Assembly (NCBI RefSeq): GCF_014483895.1
Contig: NZ_CP059987.1
Span: forward strand, 1,302,001 to 1,366,000
Reading direction: 5' to 3'
Origin: Protaetiibacter sp. SSC-01
Lineage (GTDB): Bacteria > Actinomycetota > Actinomycetes > Actinomycetales > Microbacteriaceae
DNA: 64,000 bases
Shown here: piece after piece, positions 1 to 8,698 of the stretch
Position numbering within the stretch: the stretch's first letter is position 1
Layout: each line of letters begins with the position of its first letter
The notes under the pieces: generated by a model
What the model saw: only the letters and a program-made list of their open reading frames with translations
Told to the model about the DNA's origin: nothing
Database searches by the model: none
Translations under genes and position numbers: made by a program

Positions 1-1
1 C

Positions 2-553
2 GTGGGCGAGCGCATGCCGCCGGACGCCGCGCTCGCCCGCCGCGCACGCGCCCTCGCGGCCGGCGCGACGCATCCGCGCGAGCTCGAGGCGTCGATCGCG
101 CTCGCACGCGACATCGAGTCGCCCTTCGAGCGCGCGCGCGCAGAGGCCGCTCTCGGCGCCGCGTGGGCCTCATTCGGCGAGCACCTCGTCGCGCGCCGCC
201 ACCTCGTCGCGGCCGAGACGCTCTTCGAGGAGGCGGGTGCGGATGCGTGGCGCGCCCTGGCACGTGAGCGCATGGCGCGCCTGCCGCACGAGCGCGACGC
301 CGCATCCGTCTCCACGCACGACACCGCGAGCAGCCGCACGGACGTGCTCGCATGGAGCGACGTGCTCACCGAGCGCGAGCTGGAGGTGGCGCGGCTCGTC
401 GTCGAAGGCGCGGGGAACCGCGAGATCGCGGCGCGGCTGTTCGTCTCCGTGCGCACGGTCGAGGTGCACGTGGGCAGGATCCTCGCGAAGCTCGGAGCCC
501 GCTCACGCGTCGAGCTCATCGTGCTCGCACATCGCGCAGGCGTCACGACCTGA
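2..553 (+). CDS. LuxR-family transcriptional regulator, C-terminal part
   Basis: This is the 3' end of a gene that probably begins before the window. The frame is open from the first bases, and the GTG at 2 is only the first possible start visible. Residues about 117-180 form a LuxR/GerE helix-turn-helix, seen as LTERELEVARLVVEG, NREIAARLFVSVRTVEVH and ILAKLGARSRVEL. The Ala/Arg/Glu-rich helical part before it resembles the helical region before the HTH in large MalT/LuxR-type regulators, but the effector domain lies outside the window. The family binds DNA as a dimer and usually activates transcription. The neighbouring chitinase is a possible target; that is inference from position only. 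Confidence 0.8.
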   Translation: MGERMPPDAALARRARALAAGATHPRELEASIALARDIESPFERARAEAALGAAWASFGEHLVARRHLVAAETLFEEAGADAWRALARERMARLPHERDAASVSTHDTASSRTDVLAWSDVLTERELEVARLVVEGAGNREIAARLFVSVRTVEVHVGRILAKLGARSRVELIVLAHRAGVTT

Positions 554-558
554 CGCGA

Positions 559-578
559 CGTACGTGGGAACACGTACG
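559..578. promoter_or_regulatory. Perfect 8-bp inverted repeat (operator or short terminator)
   Basis: CGTACGTG and CACGTACG are separated by GGAA, 5 bases after the LuxR stop and about 130 bases before the chitinase start. It could be an operator for the chitinase promoter or a small hairpin ending the LuxR transcript. No T-run follows, which argues mildly for a protein-binding site. Confidence 0.4.
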
Positions 579-706
579 CGCGAGCTCCTCCCGCCCCGCT
601 TCATGTGGAAGCCCCGGACGCGCGCCTCCCGCGCGCGCTCGTAGCGTGGGCGGCACCAGGCGCGTCGACGCCCTGTCGCCGCGCCGACCTGAAGACAAGG
701 ATCGAC

Positions 707-2533
707 ATGACGAGAACGAGATACCGCACGCGCGGCATCATCGCCGCGCTCGCGACGGGTGCGATGGTGGCGACGCTCGCGGGGGTGACGGCGGGTTCCG
801 CGGTCGCGGCTCCCGGGGCGGCGACCGCCGCTCAGGAGACCGCGGTCAACGGCTACCGCAACGTCGGCTACTTCGCCCAGTGGGGCGTCTACGGGCGCGG
901 CTACAAGCTGAGCCAGCTCGACCGCTCGGGCGGCGCCGACGACCTGACGCACATCAACTACGCCTTCGGCAACATCCACTATCAGAGCCTCGAGTGCTTC
1001 ATCGCCAACAAGGCGCAGGGAACGGGGCCGAACGGCTCCGACGGCGCGGGCGACGCGTGGGCCGACTTCGGCATGGGGTACTCCGCGGCCGACTCGGTGT
1101 CGGGGGCCGCGGATGCGTGGGATCAGCCGCTCGCGGGCTCGTTCAACCAGCTCAAGCAGCTCAAGGCGAAGCACCCCGGCCTCAAGGCGCTCATCTCGCT
1201 CGGCGGATGGACGTGGTCGAAGAACTTCTCGGCGGCCGCGGCCACGGATGCGTCGCGCAAGAAGCTCGTGAAGAGCTGCATCGACCTCTACATCCGCGGC
1301 AACCTGCCCGTCATCGACGGGCGCGGGGGCGCGGGGGCCGCCGCGGGCGTGTTCGACGGCATCGACATCGACTGGGAGTGGCCCGGTTCGCCGAACGGGA
1401 ACGAGGGCAACATCGTCGACCCCGTGAACGACCGGAACAACTTCCGCCTCCTGCTCAAGGAGTTCCGCACGCAGCTCGACGCCCTCGGCGCCCAGACCGG
1501 CAAGCACTACCTGCTGTCGGCCTTCCTGCCCGCGAACCCCGCCGACATCGCTGCGGGAGGGTGGAACGACCCCGAGATCTTCGACTACCTCGACTACGGC
1601 AACATCCAGGGCTACGACCTGCACGGAGCGTGGGACCCCTCGCGCACCGGGCACCAGGCGAACCTGTACGACGACCCCGCCAACCCGCTCCCTGCGGACA
1701 AGCGGTTCAGCGTCGACAAGGCCGTACGTGCCTACACGGGCGCCGGCATCGACCCCTCGCAGCTCGGCATCGGACTCGCGGCGTACGGACGCGGCTGGAC
1801 CGGTGTCGCCTCGTCGACGCCGTGGTCGGCCGCCGGGGGAGCGGCTCCCGGAACCTACGAGGCGGGCATCGAGGACTTCTACAAGCTCGCGAGTGTCGGC
1901 ACGGGCTACTACAGCTCGACGGTCGGCGCGGCCTGGCGCTACGACGGCTCGCGGTGGTGGAGCTACGACAACACGCAGACGACGCAGCAGAAGGCGCAGT
2001 ACGTGATCGACAAGCGCCTCGGCGGCACGATGTGGTGGTCGCTCGACGGCGACCGCGACAGCGTGCTCGTCTCGGCCGCCGCCGACAAGCTGCGCTCGGG
2101 CGTGCCGGGAGAGGGGACGGATCCGACGGACCCGACCGACCCGACCGACCCGACCGACCCCACCGATCCGACCGATCCCACCGATCCGACCGACCCGACC
2201 GACCCGGGCGAGTGCAGCGCTGCCGCGTGGAGCGCCGGTGCGGTCTACACGGGCGGCGCGACGGTGTCGTACAACGGCACCGAGTACCGCGCGAAGTGGT
2301 GGACGCAGGGTGAGACGCCGGGAACGGCCCAGGTCTGGGAGCTGCTCGCGGCGTGCGACGACGACGGCTCGGACCCCGGCGATCCGGGCACGGGTGCCGC
2401 CGCCTGGAGCTCGACGAAGGTCTACGTCGCGGGTGACCTCGTGACGTACCAGGGCTCCACCTGGCGCGCCAAGTGGTGGACGCAGGGCGACACCCCGGGC
2501 GCCGGGGAGTGGGGACCGTGGGCGAAGCAGTAG
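707..2533 (+). CDS. Secreted GH18 chitinase with two C-terminal carbohydrate-binding modules
   Basis: This is a predicted extracellular chitinase of 608 residues that hydrolyses beta-1,4 GlcNAc chains. ATG 707 was chosen over an upstream in-frame start because it is followed by a clear signal peptide (Arg-rich n-region, hydrophobic core, Ala-rich cleavage area near residue 34) and preceded by AAGG. The GH18 catalytic motif DGIDIDWEW is at about residues 217-225, with the terminal Glu as proton donor. A linker of about ten Asp-Pro-Thr repeats (about residues 470-500) leads to two related small modules at about 505-545 and 565-608. Both carry the aromatic signature RAKWWTQG, typical of CBM5/12 chitin-binding domains. 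It is monocistronic and ends at a strong hairpin. The LuxR-type gene upstream may control it. Confidence 0.95.
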   Translation: MTRTRYRTRGIIAALATGAMVATLAGVTAGSAVAAPGAATAAQETAVNGYRNVGYFAQWGVYGRGYKLSQLDRSGGADDLTHINYAFGNIHYQSLECFIANKAQGTGPNGSDGAGDAWADFGMGYSAADSVSGAADAWDQPLAGSFNQLKQLKAKHPGLKALISLGGWTWSKNFSAAAATDASRKKLVKSCIDLYIRGNLPVIDGRGGAGAAAGVFDGIDIDWEWPGSPNGNEGNIVDPVNDRNNFRLLLKEFRTQLDALGAQTGKHYLLSAFLPANPADIAAGGWNDPEIFDYLDYGNIQGYDLHGAWDPSRTGHQANLYDDPANPLPADKRFSVDKAVRAYTGAGIDPSQLGIGLAAYGRGWTGVASSTPWSAAGGAAPGTYEAGIEDFYKLASVGTGYYSSTVGAAWRYDGSRWWSYDNTQTTQQKAQYVIDKRLGGTMWWSLDGDRDSVLVSAAADKLRSGVPGEGTDPTDPTDPTDPTDPTDPTDPTDPTDPTDPGECSAAAWSAGAVYTGGATVSYNGTEYRAKWWTQGETPGTAQVWELLAACDDDGSDPGDPGTGAAAWSSTKVYVAGDLVTYQGSTWRAKWWTQGDTPGAGEWGPWAKQ

Positions 2534-2551
2534 TCGCACGGTGAGCTGACG

Positions 2552-2583
2552 GTGCGGGCGTCCGGGTGGCCGGACGCCCGCAC
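2552..2583. terminator. Bidirectional hairpin terminator between chitinase and MFS genes
   Basis: There is a perfect 14-bp stem (2552-2565 with 2570-2583) closed by a 4-base GTGG loop, followed by TTCCTGT. It lies between two convergent genes and can serve both. Confidence 0.8.
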
Positions 2584-2592
2584 TTCCTGTCG

Positions 2593-4050
2593 TCAGGGCT
2601 GCGCGACGAGCTCCCGCTCGGGAGCCGCCGCGGCGGTCGGTCGGCGAGGAAGCCGCCCCGCGGGGAGCAGCACGGCGGCGAGGGCGGTCGCGGCGACGAC
2701 AGCGGCTCCCGTGAGCACCGCCGGCACGGCCGCGTCGACGTAGCCCGTCGGGGTGAGCTGTCCGCCCGCGCCCGTGAACACCGCGGTCAGCACGGCGATG
2801 CCGAGCGCCACGCCCACCTCGCGCACGGTCGAGTTGGTGCCGGATGCCTTGGCCGAGTCGCTCTCGGCCATGTTCGCGAGCACGGCGGTCGACGAGGGCG
2901 CGAAGACGAGCCCCATGCCGACTCCCGCGAGCACGAACGGCACGACGAGCTCGGTGTAGGCCACGTCGGCGCTCATCACGAGGCCGATCCACGCGAGCGC
3001 GGAGGCCTGCAGCGTGAGGCCCGTGACGATGAGGGCGCGCGTTCCGACGCGGCCGGATGCGAGGCCCGCGAGCGGCGCCACGACCATGGGCGCCATGGTC
3101 CACGGCATCGTGAGCACGCCCGCCTCGAGCGGTGAGTAGCCCTGCACGATCTGCAGGAACTGGATGAGGATGAAGACCGAGCCGAACATCCCGAAGCTGA
3201 AGCCGAGGCCGACGACGTTGGCGATCGCGAAGGAGCGGTCGCGGAAGAGCCGCAGGGGGAGCAGCGGCGCGGGGGCGCGCAACTGCCACAGGATGAAGAG
3301 CGCGATGAGCACGCCGCCGCCGATGAGGCCCGTGAGCACCTCCGCGCTGTCCCAGCCCGCCTCGTTGCCGCGCACGATGCCCCACACGAGGCCGAGCACG
3401 CCGAGGCCGGCGAGCACGACGCCGAGCACGTCCGCGCGCACGTGCTGACCGAAGGGATTGGGCAGCAGCGCGAGCACGACGGGGATGGCGAGGATGCCGA
3501 TGGGCACGTTGAGCCAGAAGATCGCGTTCCAGTTCCAGCCCTCGACGACCGCGCCGCCCACGAGCGGTCCGAGTGCGACGGCGAGGCCCGCCGTGCCGCC
3601 CCAGATGCCGATCGCGAGGCCGCGTCGGCGCTCGCTCACGGCGCCCGCGAGGAGCGAGAGCGAGAGCGGCATGATGGCCGCTCCGCCGAGGCCCTGCACG
3701 GCGCGCGCGACGATGAGCTGCGTGGGGTCGGTCGCGAGCGCCGCGGCGGCGGAGGCGAGCGTGAAGAGCGCGATGCCCGCGGCGAAGACGCTGCGGCGCC
3801 CGAGGCGGTCGCCGAGCGCCGCGGCCATGAGGATGAAGCTCGCGAACGCGAGAGTGTACGCGTTCATGAACCACTGGAGCTCCTCGATGCTCGCGCCGAG
3901 GTCGAGGCGGATCGCCGGGAGGGCGTTCGTCATGACGAGGTTGTCGAGGGTCGCCATGAACATGGGGAGCCCGGTCGCGAGGAGCACGAGGCCGAACGGC
4001 ACGCGGCGCTGCGGGCGGGTCGCGGTGGCGGGGGCGGGGGTGGCGGACAT
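2593..4050 (-). CDS. MFS drug:H+ antiporter, DHA2 (14-TM) type
   Basis: This is an inner-membrane multidrug exporter of 485 residues, consistent with the 14-helix DHA2 subfamily (EmrB/QacA-like). The sequence shows repeated hydrophobic segments, the early GLVLLATGLPMFMATLD helix and the loop motif GDRLGRRSVF around residues 75-85 (motif A). LSLSLLAGAVSERRRGLAIG resembles motif C/D regions. The start is the ATG at 4050, preceded by CGGAG. Upstream in-frame codons would overlap the operator. The gene is divergent from a TetR gene and separated from it by a 77-bp spacer holding a strong inverted repeat, so it is probably the repressor's target. The substrate cannot be read from sequence. Confidence 0.92.
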   Translation of the reverse strand: MSATPAPATATRPQRRVPFGLVLLATGLPMFMATLDNLVMTNALPAIRLDLGASIEELQWFMNAYTLAFASFILMAAALGDRLGRRSVFAAGIALFTLASAAAALATDPTQLIVARAVQGLGGAAIMPLSLSLLAGAVSERRRGLAIGIWGGTAGLAVALGPLVGGAVVEGWNWNAIFWLNVPIGILAIPVVLALLPNPFGQHVRADVLGVVLAGLGVLGLVWGIVRGNEAGWDSAEVLTGLIGGGVLIALFILWQLRAPAPLLPLRLFRDRSFAIANVVGLGFSFGMFGSVFILIQFLQIVQGYSPLEAGVLTMPWTMAPMVVAPLAGLASGRVGTRALIVTGLTLQASALAWIGLVMSADVAYTELVVPFVLAGVGMGLVFAPSSTAVLANMAESDSAKASGTNSTVREVGVALGIAVLTAVFTGAGGQLTPTGYVDAAVPAVLTGAAVVAATALAAVLLPAGRLPRRPTAAAAPERELVAQP

Positions 4051-4080
4051 GATGGCTCCGTGGGATGGATGCGCGGTAGT

Positions 4081-4126
4081 TGTAATCGGATGATTACAAG
4101 ACCGGACATTAGTAATCGGTTGATAC
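4081..4126. promoter_or_regulatory. TetR-type operator pair in the MFS/tetR divergent promoter
   Basis: TGTAATC-GGAT-GATTACA (4081-4098) is a perfect 18-bp inverted repeat. A second, partly degenerate copy, GTAATCGGTTGATAC, lies at 4112-4126 directly before the tetR start. Two sites of the same motif between a divergent exporter and a TetR gene fit autoregulation plus repression of the exporter. Confidence 0.8.
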
Positions 4127-4127
4127 C

Positions 4128-4766
4128 ATGTCAACCATGAGTTCGCCGATGACGGAGCAGGGCGCCACGCGCATGCGCTCCGACGAGCGCCGCGCCCTCG
4201 TGCTCGAAGCCGCCACGCGCGTCTTCGGCGAGCGCGGGTACCACGGCGCCACCACCGACGCCGTCGCGCGCGAGGCGGGCGTGAGCCAGCCCTACGTCGT
4301 GCGGATGTTCGGGGGCAAGGAGGCGATGTTCCTCGCCGTGCTCGACCGCGCGATCGACCGCATCCTCGGCGCCTTCGAGGCCGACATCGTCGCGCTCGAG
4401 GCCGAGGGCCGCGCGTCCGACGAGGACGCCGTGAGCGCGTGCCTCGGCCGCAGCTACGTCGATCTGCTCGGCGACCGCGGCCTGCTGCTGAGCCTCATGC
4501 AGGCCTTCATGCTCGGCTCCGAGCCCGTCGTCGGCCGCCACGCCCGTGAGGGTTTCCGTCGCGTCTACGCCTACCTGCGCGAGCGCGTCGGTCTCGACCC
4601 CGACGCCGCACAGGACTTCCTCTCCCGCGGCATGCTGCTCAACACCGTCGTGGGCCTCCGGATGGTCGACGACTACGAGAGCGACGCGAACGTGCACGAA
4701 CTGCTCGACGAGCTGCTCCCCACGAAGATCGACGTGCTGCTCGCGCTCAGGGGCGACGCGACGTGA
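4128..4766 (+). CDS. TetR/AcrR-family transcriptional repressor
   Basis: This is a DNA-binding regulator of 212 residues. The N-terminal TetR helix-turn-helix spans about residues 20-65 (VLEAATRVFGERGYHGATTDAV, AREAGVSQPYVVRMFGGKEA in two adjoining parts) and is followed by an all-helical ligand-binding domain. ATG 4128 and ATG 4137 are both possible starts; 4137 (MSSPM) would leave more room for a ribosome site. It is transcribed away from the MFS exporter gene, and the inverted repeats between them are its likely operator. The stop overlaps the truB start by 4 bases (GTGA), so truB may be partly co-transcribed. Confidence 0.9.
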   Translation: MSTMSSPMTEQGATRMRSDERRALVLEAATRVFGERGYHGATTDAVAREAGVSQPYVVRMFGGKEAMFLAVLDRAIDRILGAFEADIVALEAEGRASDEDAVSACLGRSYVDLLGDRGLLLSLMQAFMLGSEPVVGRHAREGFRRVYAYLRERVGLDPDAAQDFLSRGMLLNTVVGLRMVDDYESDANVHELLDELLPTKIDVLLALRGDAT

Positions 4767-5662
4767 CGAGCGGCATCCTGCTCGTCGACAAGCCCCAGGG
4801 CGTCACGAGCCACGACGTGGTCGCGCGCGCGCGACGCCTGCTCGGCACGCGCAAGGTCGGGCACGCCGGCACCCTCGACCCCATGGCGACGGGCCTGCTG
4901 CTTCTCGGCGTCGACAGCTCCACGCGCCTGCTGACCTACCTCGTGGGCCTCGACAAGGAGTACACCGCGACCATCCGGCTCGGCGTCGCGACCGACACCG
5001 ACGACGCCGAGGGCGAGATCGTCCGGTCGACGGATGCGTCGGAAGTCGCCGACGACGCGATCGAGCGGGGCATCGCCGCGCTCACGGGCGCCATCGAGCA
5101 GCGCCCCTCGAGCTACAGCGCCATCAAGGTCGACGGACGCCGCGCCTACGACCGTGCGCGCGCGGGGGAGCAGGTCGATCTCGCCGCCCGACCCGTCACG
5201 ATCCACGCCTTCGAGCTGCTCGCGACCCGCCGCGACGGCGCCGACGTCGACCTCGACGTGCGCGTCGAGTGCAGCTCGGGCACCTACATCCGCGCTCTCG
5301 CGCGCGACCTCGGGGCGGACCTCGGCGTCGGCGGCCACCTCACGGCGCTCCGCCGCACGCGCATCGGGCCGTTCGCGGTCGCCGACGCGATCGAGCTGCC
5401 CGACCCGCGCGCGCATCCGGATGCCGTGGCCCCCGAGCTGCGGGACCCCGCCGAGGTCGCGGCGCGGCTCTTCCCCGTCGTGCGGCTCGACGCCGACGCG
5501 ACGCGCGATGTCGCCCACGGCAAGCGCGTCGAGCTGGACGCGCCCGACGCCGAGCTCGCGGCGGCCCTCACCCCCGACGGGCGGCTCGCCGCCCTCGTCG
5601 AGCTGCGCCGCGGACGGCTCCGCGTGCTGCTCGGCCTGCCGACCCAGGAGGTCCTCCCGTGA
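4763..5662 (+). CDS. truB: tRNA pseudouridine(55) synthase
   Basis: TruB isomerises U55 in the T-loop of tRNAs. The 299-residue protein opens with the family signature GILLVDKPQGVTSHDVV and the catalytic block KVGHAGTLDP, in which Asp39 is the catalytic aspartate. Further family blocks are seen at PSSYSAIKVDGRRAYDRAR and in the region around SSGTYIRALARDLG. The length matches actinobacterial TruB. GTG 4763 overlaps the tetR stop and the TGA overlaps the next gene's GTG (5659), so it sits in a tightly packed run. In many actinobacteria truB lies next to ribF, and here ribF follows two genes later. Confidence 0.96.
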   Translation: MTSGILLVDKPQGVTSHDVVARARRLLGTRKVGHAGTLDPMATGLLLLGVDSSTRLLTYLVGLDKEYTATIRLGVATDTDDAEGEIVRSTDASEVADDAIERGIAALTGAIEQRPSSYSAIKVDGRRAYDRARAGEQVDLAARPVTIHAFELLATRRDGADVDLDVRVECSSGTYIRALARDLGADLGVGGHLTALRRTRIGPFAVADAIELPDPRAHPDAVAPELRDPAEVAARLFPVVRLDADATRDVAHGKRVELDAPDAELAAALTPDGRLAALVELRRGRLRVLLGLPTQEVLP

Positions 5663-6027
5663 TCCTGCCCTTCACGATCGTGCTGCTCGCGGTCGCGTGC
5701 CTCGTCGGCCTCGTGTGCGTCGCGCTCGGGCTCGCGGGGCGCAAGCCCGACGACCTCACGGTGCTCTCCGTCGCGCTCGTCGGCGTGCTCGTCATCGCGC
5801 AGGTCGTCATCGCGATCGTCGCGCCGCTCGTCGGCAACCAGCCGACGGGCAACCTGCTCGAGTTCTGGATGTACCTCGGCACGGCCGCGATCATCCCGCC
5901 GCTCGCGATCGTGTGGTCGCTCATCGAGCGCAACCGCTGGTCGAACGTCGTGCTCGGAGCCGCCGCGTTCGCGATCGCCGTCATGACGTGGCGCATGGAG
6001 CAGATCTGGAGCGTGCAGCTGGCCTGA
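5659..6027 (+). CDS. Small integral membrane protein, unknown function
   Basis: A 122-residue hydrophobic protein with three or four predicted membrane helices: 1-25, about 32-57 (VLSVALVGVLVIAQVVIAIVA), about 70-87 and 97-113. The start is GTG 5659, overlapping the truB stop by 4 bases, which implies translational coupling. I do not recognise the family. It lies between truB and ribF with another small membrane protein downstream. Confidence 0.8.
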   Translation: MILPFTIVLLAVACLVGLVCVALGLAGRKPDDLTVLSVALVGVLVIAQVVIAIVAPLVGNQPTGNLLEFWMYLGTAAIIPPLAIVWSLIERNRWSNVVLGAAAFAIAVMTWRMEQIWSVQLA

Positions 6028-6060
6028 GGCCGCAGGCGCGGCGCACTACGCTGGAGGGCG

Positions 6061-6492
6061 ATGTCCGCCCAGTCCCGCACCCGCGTATCCGGTATCGGCC
6101 GCGTTCTCGTCGCCGTCTACGCCGTGCTCGCGATGGCCGCCCTCGGGCGATCGATCTTCCAGATCATCGACCGCTTCGACGACGCCCCCATCGCCTTCTC
6201 GCTCTCGGCCGTCGCGGCCCTCGTCTACGTGCTCGCGACCATCGCCCTCGCCGCCGGCTGGGACCGCCTCGCGTGGGTCACGGTGAGCTTCGAGCTCGCG
6301 GGCGTGCTCATCGTGGGCGCGATCTCGGTCGTCGCGCCGCAGCTGCTCGGCCTCGAGGAGGTCGACCCGTTCGGCCGTGAGGCCACGGTGTGGAGCGTGT
6401 TCGGCGCCGGCTACCTCTTCATCCCGCTCGTGCTGCCCGTGCTCGGCATCCTGTGGCTGCGCAAGCGCGCCCGGGTGGCGGTCGAGGACTGA
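6061..6492 (+). CDS. Four-TM membrane protein, unknown function
   Basis: A 143-residue protein with four hydrophobic helices at about 14-34 (VLVAVYAVLAMAALG), 44-66, 70-92 and 112-134, ending in a basic and acidic tail (RKRARVAVED). ATG 6061 follows GGAGGGCG, a good ribosome site. Its TGA shares one base with the ribF ATG (TGATG), so it is probably cotranscribed with ribF. No enzymatic motif is visible and the family is not recognised with certainty. Confidence 0.85.
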   Translation: MSAQSRTRVSGIGRVLVAVYAVLAMAALGRSIFQIIDRFDDAPIAFSLSAVAALVYVLATIALAAGWDRLAWVTVSFELAGVLIVGAISVVAPQLLGLEEVDPFGREATVWSVFGAGYLFIPLVLPVLGILWLRKRARVAVED

Positions 6493-7445
6493 TGGAGTTC
6501 TTCGACGGGCTCGCCGCGGTGCCCGCGGGCTACGGCCCCAGCGCGGTGACCATCGGCAAGTTCGACGGCGTGCACTCGGGGCACCGCGCGATCCTCGCGC
6601 GCCTGCGCGCCCTCGCCGAGGAGCGCGGCGACCTCGCCTCGGTCGTCGTGACGTTCGACCGGCATCCGCTCTCCCTCCTCGCACCCGCGTTCTGCCCGAA
6701 CCCGCTCGTGAGCAACCCGCAGAAGGTCCACCTGCTCGCCGACTCGGGTATCGACGCGACCCTCATGCTGACCTTCGACCAGGCGCTCGCCGACCTCGAG
6801 CCGGAGGAGTTCGTGCGCCGCGTGCTCGTCGAGGCCCTCGACGCGCGCCTCGTGCTCGCGGGAAGCGACTTCCGCTTCGGCCGCGAGGGCGCGGGCGACG
6901 TGACGGTGCTCAAGGAGCTCGGCCGGGTCCACGGCTTCGAGGTCGCGCTCATCGACGACGTGCGCGAGGGCTCGGAGCGCGGCGAGCGGCGCGCATCGTC
7001 GACGTGGATCCGCGAGGCCCTCGAGGCCGGTGCCGTCGACGAGGCTGCGCGCGTGCTCGGACGTCCGCCCGTCGTACGCTCCGTCGTCATCGAGGGGGAG
7101 CGACGCGGGCGCGAGCTCGGCTTCCCGACCGCCAACCTCGACCCCGCACGGCTCGAGGGCTTCCTGCCCGCCGACGGCGTCTACGCCGCATGGGCCACCG
7201 TCGACGGGGTGCGGTACCCGTCCGCCGTGTCGATCGGCAACAACCCGACCTTCGAGGGTGTGCCGCAGCACCAGGCCGAGGCCCACCTGCTCGACGTCGA
7301 CCTCGATCTCTACGGCCGAACGATCGAGCTCGCCTTCGTCGCGCGCCTGCGCGGCATGGCGCGCTTCGACTCGCTCGACGAACTCATCGCCGCGATCCGC
7401 GCCGACGCCGACGCCGCGCGCCGCGCTCTCGCGGTGAACGGGTGA
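6492..7445 (+). CDS. ribF: Bifunctional riboflavin kinase / FAD synthetase
   Basis: RibF converts riboflavin to FMN and FMN to FAD. It is 317 residues long, the usual length. The N-terminal adenylyltransferase domain carries the nucleotidyltransferase signature VTIGKFDGVHSGH (about residues 19-31), and later SDFRFGREGAGD and STWIREALEAG. The C-terminal riboflavin kinase domain starts near residue 185 and contains GRELGFPTANLDP and YPSAVSIGNNPTF. ATG 6492 shares its A with the previous stop. The stop overlaps the next gene's GTG by 4 bases. Confidence 0.96.
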   Translation: MEFFDGLAAVPAGYGPSAVTIGKFDGVHSGHRAILARLRALAEERGDLASVVVTFDRHPLSLLAPAFCPNPLVSNPQKVHLLADSGIDATLMLTFDQALADLEPEEFVRRVLVEALDARLVLAGSDFRFGREGAGDVTVLKELGRVHGFEVALIDDVREGSERGERRASSTWIREALEAGAVDEAARVLGRPPVVRSVVIEGERRGRELGFPTANLDPARLEGFLPADGVYAAWATVDGVRYPSAVSIGNNPTFEGVPQHQAEAHLLDVDLDLYGRTIELAFVARLRGMARFDSLDELIAAIRADADAARRALAVNG

Positions 7446-8689
7446 CGGCTCCGCGGCTCTGGCAGGGCCGCACACTCGCTCTCGTGGGTGTCGTGCTCGT
7501 GTCGCTGAGCCTCCGCACGCCCGTCGCCGCGTTGTCGCCCATCCTCGATCGCGTGGCCGCCGACATCCCGCTCGACGCGTTCGCCCTCGGCCTCATCGGC
7601 GCGGCGCCGCCCCTCGCGTTCGCCGCGAGCGGCCTCGTGGCGCCGGCGCTCGCGCGACGCATGGGCCTCGAGCAGGCGCTCGTCGCATCCCTCATCGCGA
7701 TGGTGCTCGGTCACCTCGCGCGCGCGGTCGCTCCCGAGGTCGTGTCGCTCGCACTCGGCACGGTGCTGGCCCTCGTGGGAGTGGGTCTCGGCAACGTGCT
7801 GCTGCCGCCCGTCGTGCGGCGCTGGTTCCCCGACCGGGTCGGGTTCGTCACCTCGCTCTATGCGACCCTGCTCTCGATCTCGACGGCGGTGCCGGCCCTC
7901 GTGGCCGTTCCCGTCGCCGACGCCGTGGGATGGCGCGCCTCGCTCGGCACCTGGACGCTCGTGGCGCTCATCGCGGCCGTGCCGTGGGTGACGGTGCTCG
8001 TGCAGCGCCGCGAGCCCGTGCAGCCGACCCTCGACACGGGCGCCGTCGACCTCGCGCCCGCGCCGGGCCGGCTCGGGCTCCGGATGCTGCGCTCGCCCAC
8101 CGCGTGGGCCATCGGCGTCGCGTTCGGCTCGTCGAGCCTCGGCGCCTACGCCGCGTTCGCGTGGCTGCCGCAGCTCCTCGTCGACCGCGCGGGCGTCGAC
8201 GACGCGGCCGCGGGCGCGCTCCTCGCCGTCTTCTCGATCATGGGCTTCCCGGGCGGCCTGCTCGTGCCGGTGCTCGTCGCCCGCTTCCCGCGCAGCACCG
8301 CGCCCCTCGTGCTGCTCGGCGGCGTGCTGTTCGCGATCGGCTACCTCGGCCTTCTCGTGGCGCCCGAGACGGCGCCCGTCGTGTGGGTCGTGAGCGCGGG
8401 TCTCGGACCGCTGCTGTTCCCGCTCGCGCTCGTGCTCATCAACCTCCGGTCGGCCTCGCAGCGCACGACCGTCGCGCTGTCGGGCTTCGTGCAGACGGTG
8501 GGCTACCTGCTCGGCGCCGTCGGGCCCTTCGTCGTCGGCATCCTGCACGACGCGACGGGCGACTGGACGGCGGCGCTTGTCTTCCTCCTGGCCGCCCTCG
8601 TGCTCGTGCCGTTCTCGGCGATCGTGCTCGCGCGCGGCCGCCTGGTCGACGCCGAGGTGCGCCCGGCGGGAGTCGGCGGCGCGGCGTAG
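7442..8689 (+). CDS. MFS transporter, CynX/NimT-like
   Basis: A 12-helix major facilitator of 415 residues. The N-terminal stretch VSLSLRTPVAALSPIL and the loop LVAPALARRMGLEQAL match the CynX/NimT group (cyanate/2-nitroimidazole type permeases). The substrate cannot be inferred and this group is functionally diverse. GTG 7442 overlaps the ribF stop (GTGA), so it is translationally coupled to ribF. A flavin-precursor role is conceivable only from context. Confidence 0.88.
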   Translation: MTAPRLWQGRTLALVGVVLVSLSLRTPVAALSPILDRVAADIPLDAFALGLIGAAPPLAFAASGLVAPALARRMGLEQALVASLIAMVLGHLARAVAPEVVSLALGTVLALVGVGLGNVLLPPVVRRWFPDRVGFVTSLYATLLSISTAVPALVAVPVADAVGWRASLGTWTLVALIAAVPWVTVLVQRREPVQPTLDTGAVDLAPAPGRLGLRMLRSPTAWAIGVAFGSSSLGAYAAFAWLPQLLVDRAGVDDAAAGALLAVFSIMGFPGGLLVPVLVARFPRSTAPLVLLGGVLFAIGYLGLLVAPETAPVVWVVSAGLGPLLFPLALVLINLRSASQRTTVALSGFVQTVGYLLGAVGPFVVGILHDATGDWTAALVFLLAALVLVPFSAIVLARGRLVDAEVRPAGVGGAA

Positions 8690-8698
8690 CGTGGTGCC

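Noticed and set aside
2116-2206. Short tandem repeat as possible CRISPR or satellite
   Set aside because: It encodes the in-frame Asp-Pro-Thr linker of the chitinase; there are no spacers.
352-2313. 653-codon open frame overlapping the chitinase
   Set aside because: Arg/Gly/Pro-rich composition typical of an off-frame reading of high-GC DNA; the chitinase frame has clear family motifs.
503-3874. 1123-codon minus-strand open frame
   Set aside because: It spans the chitinase and MFS genes antisense or out of frame, has Arg-rich composition and shows no domain.
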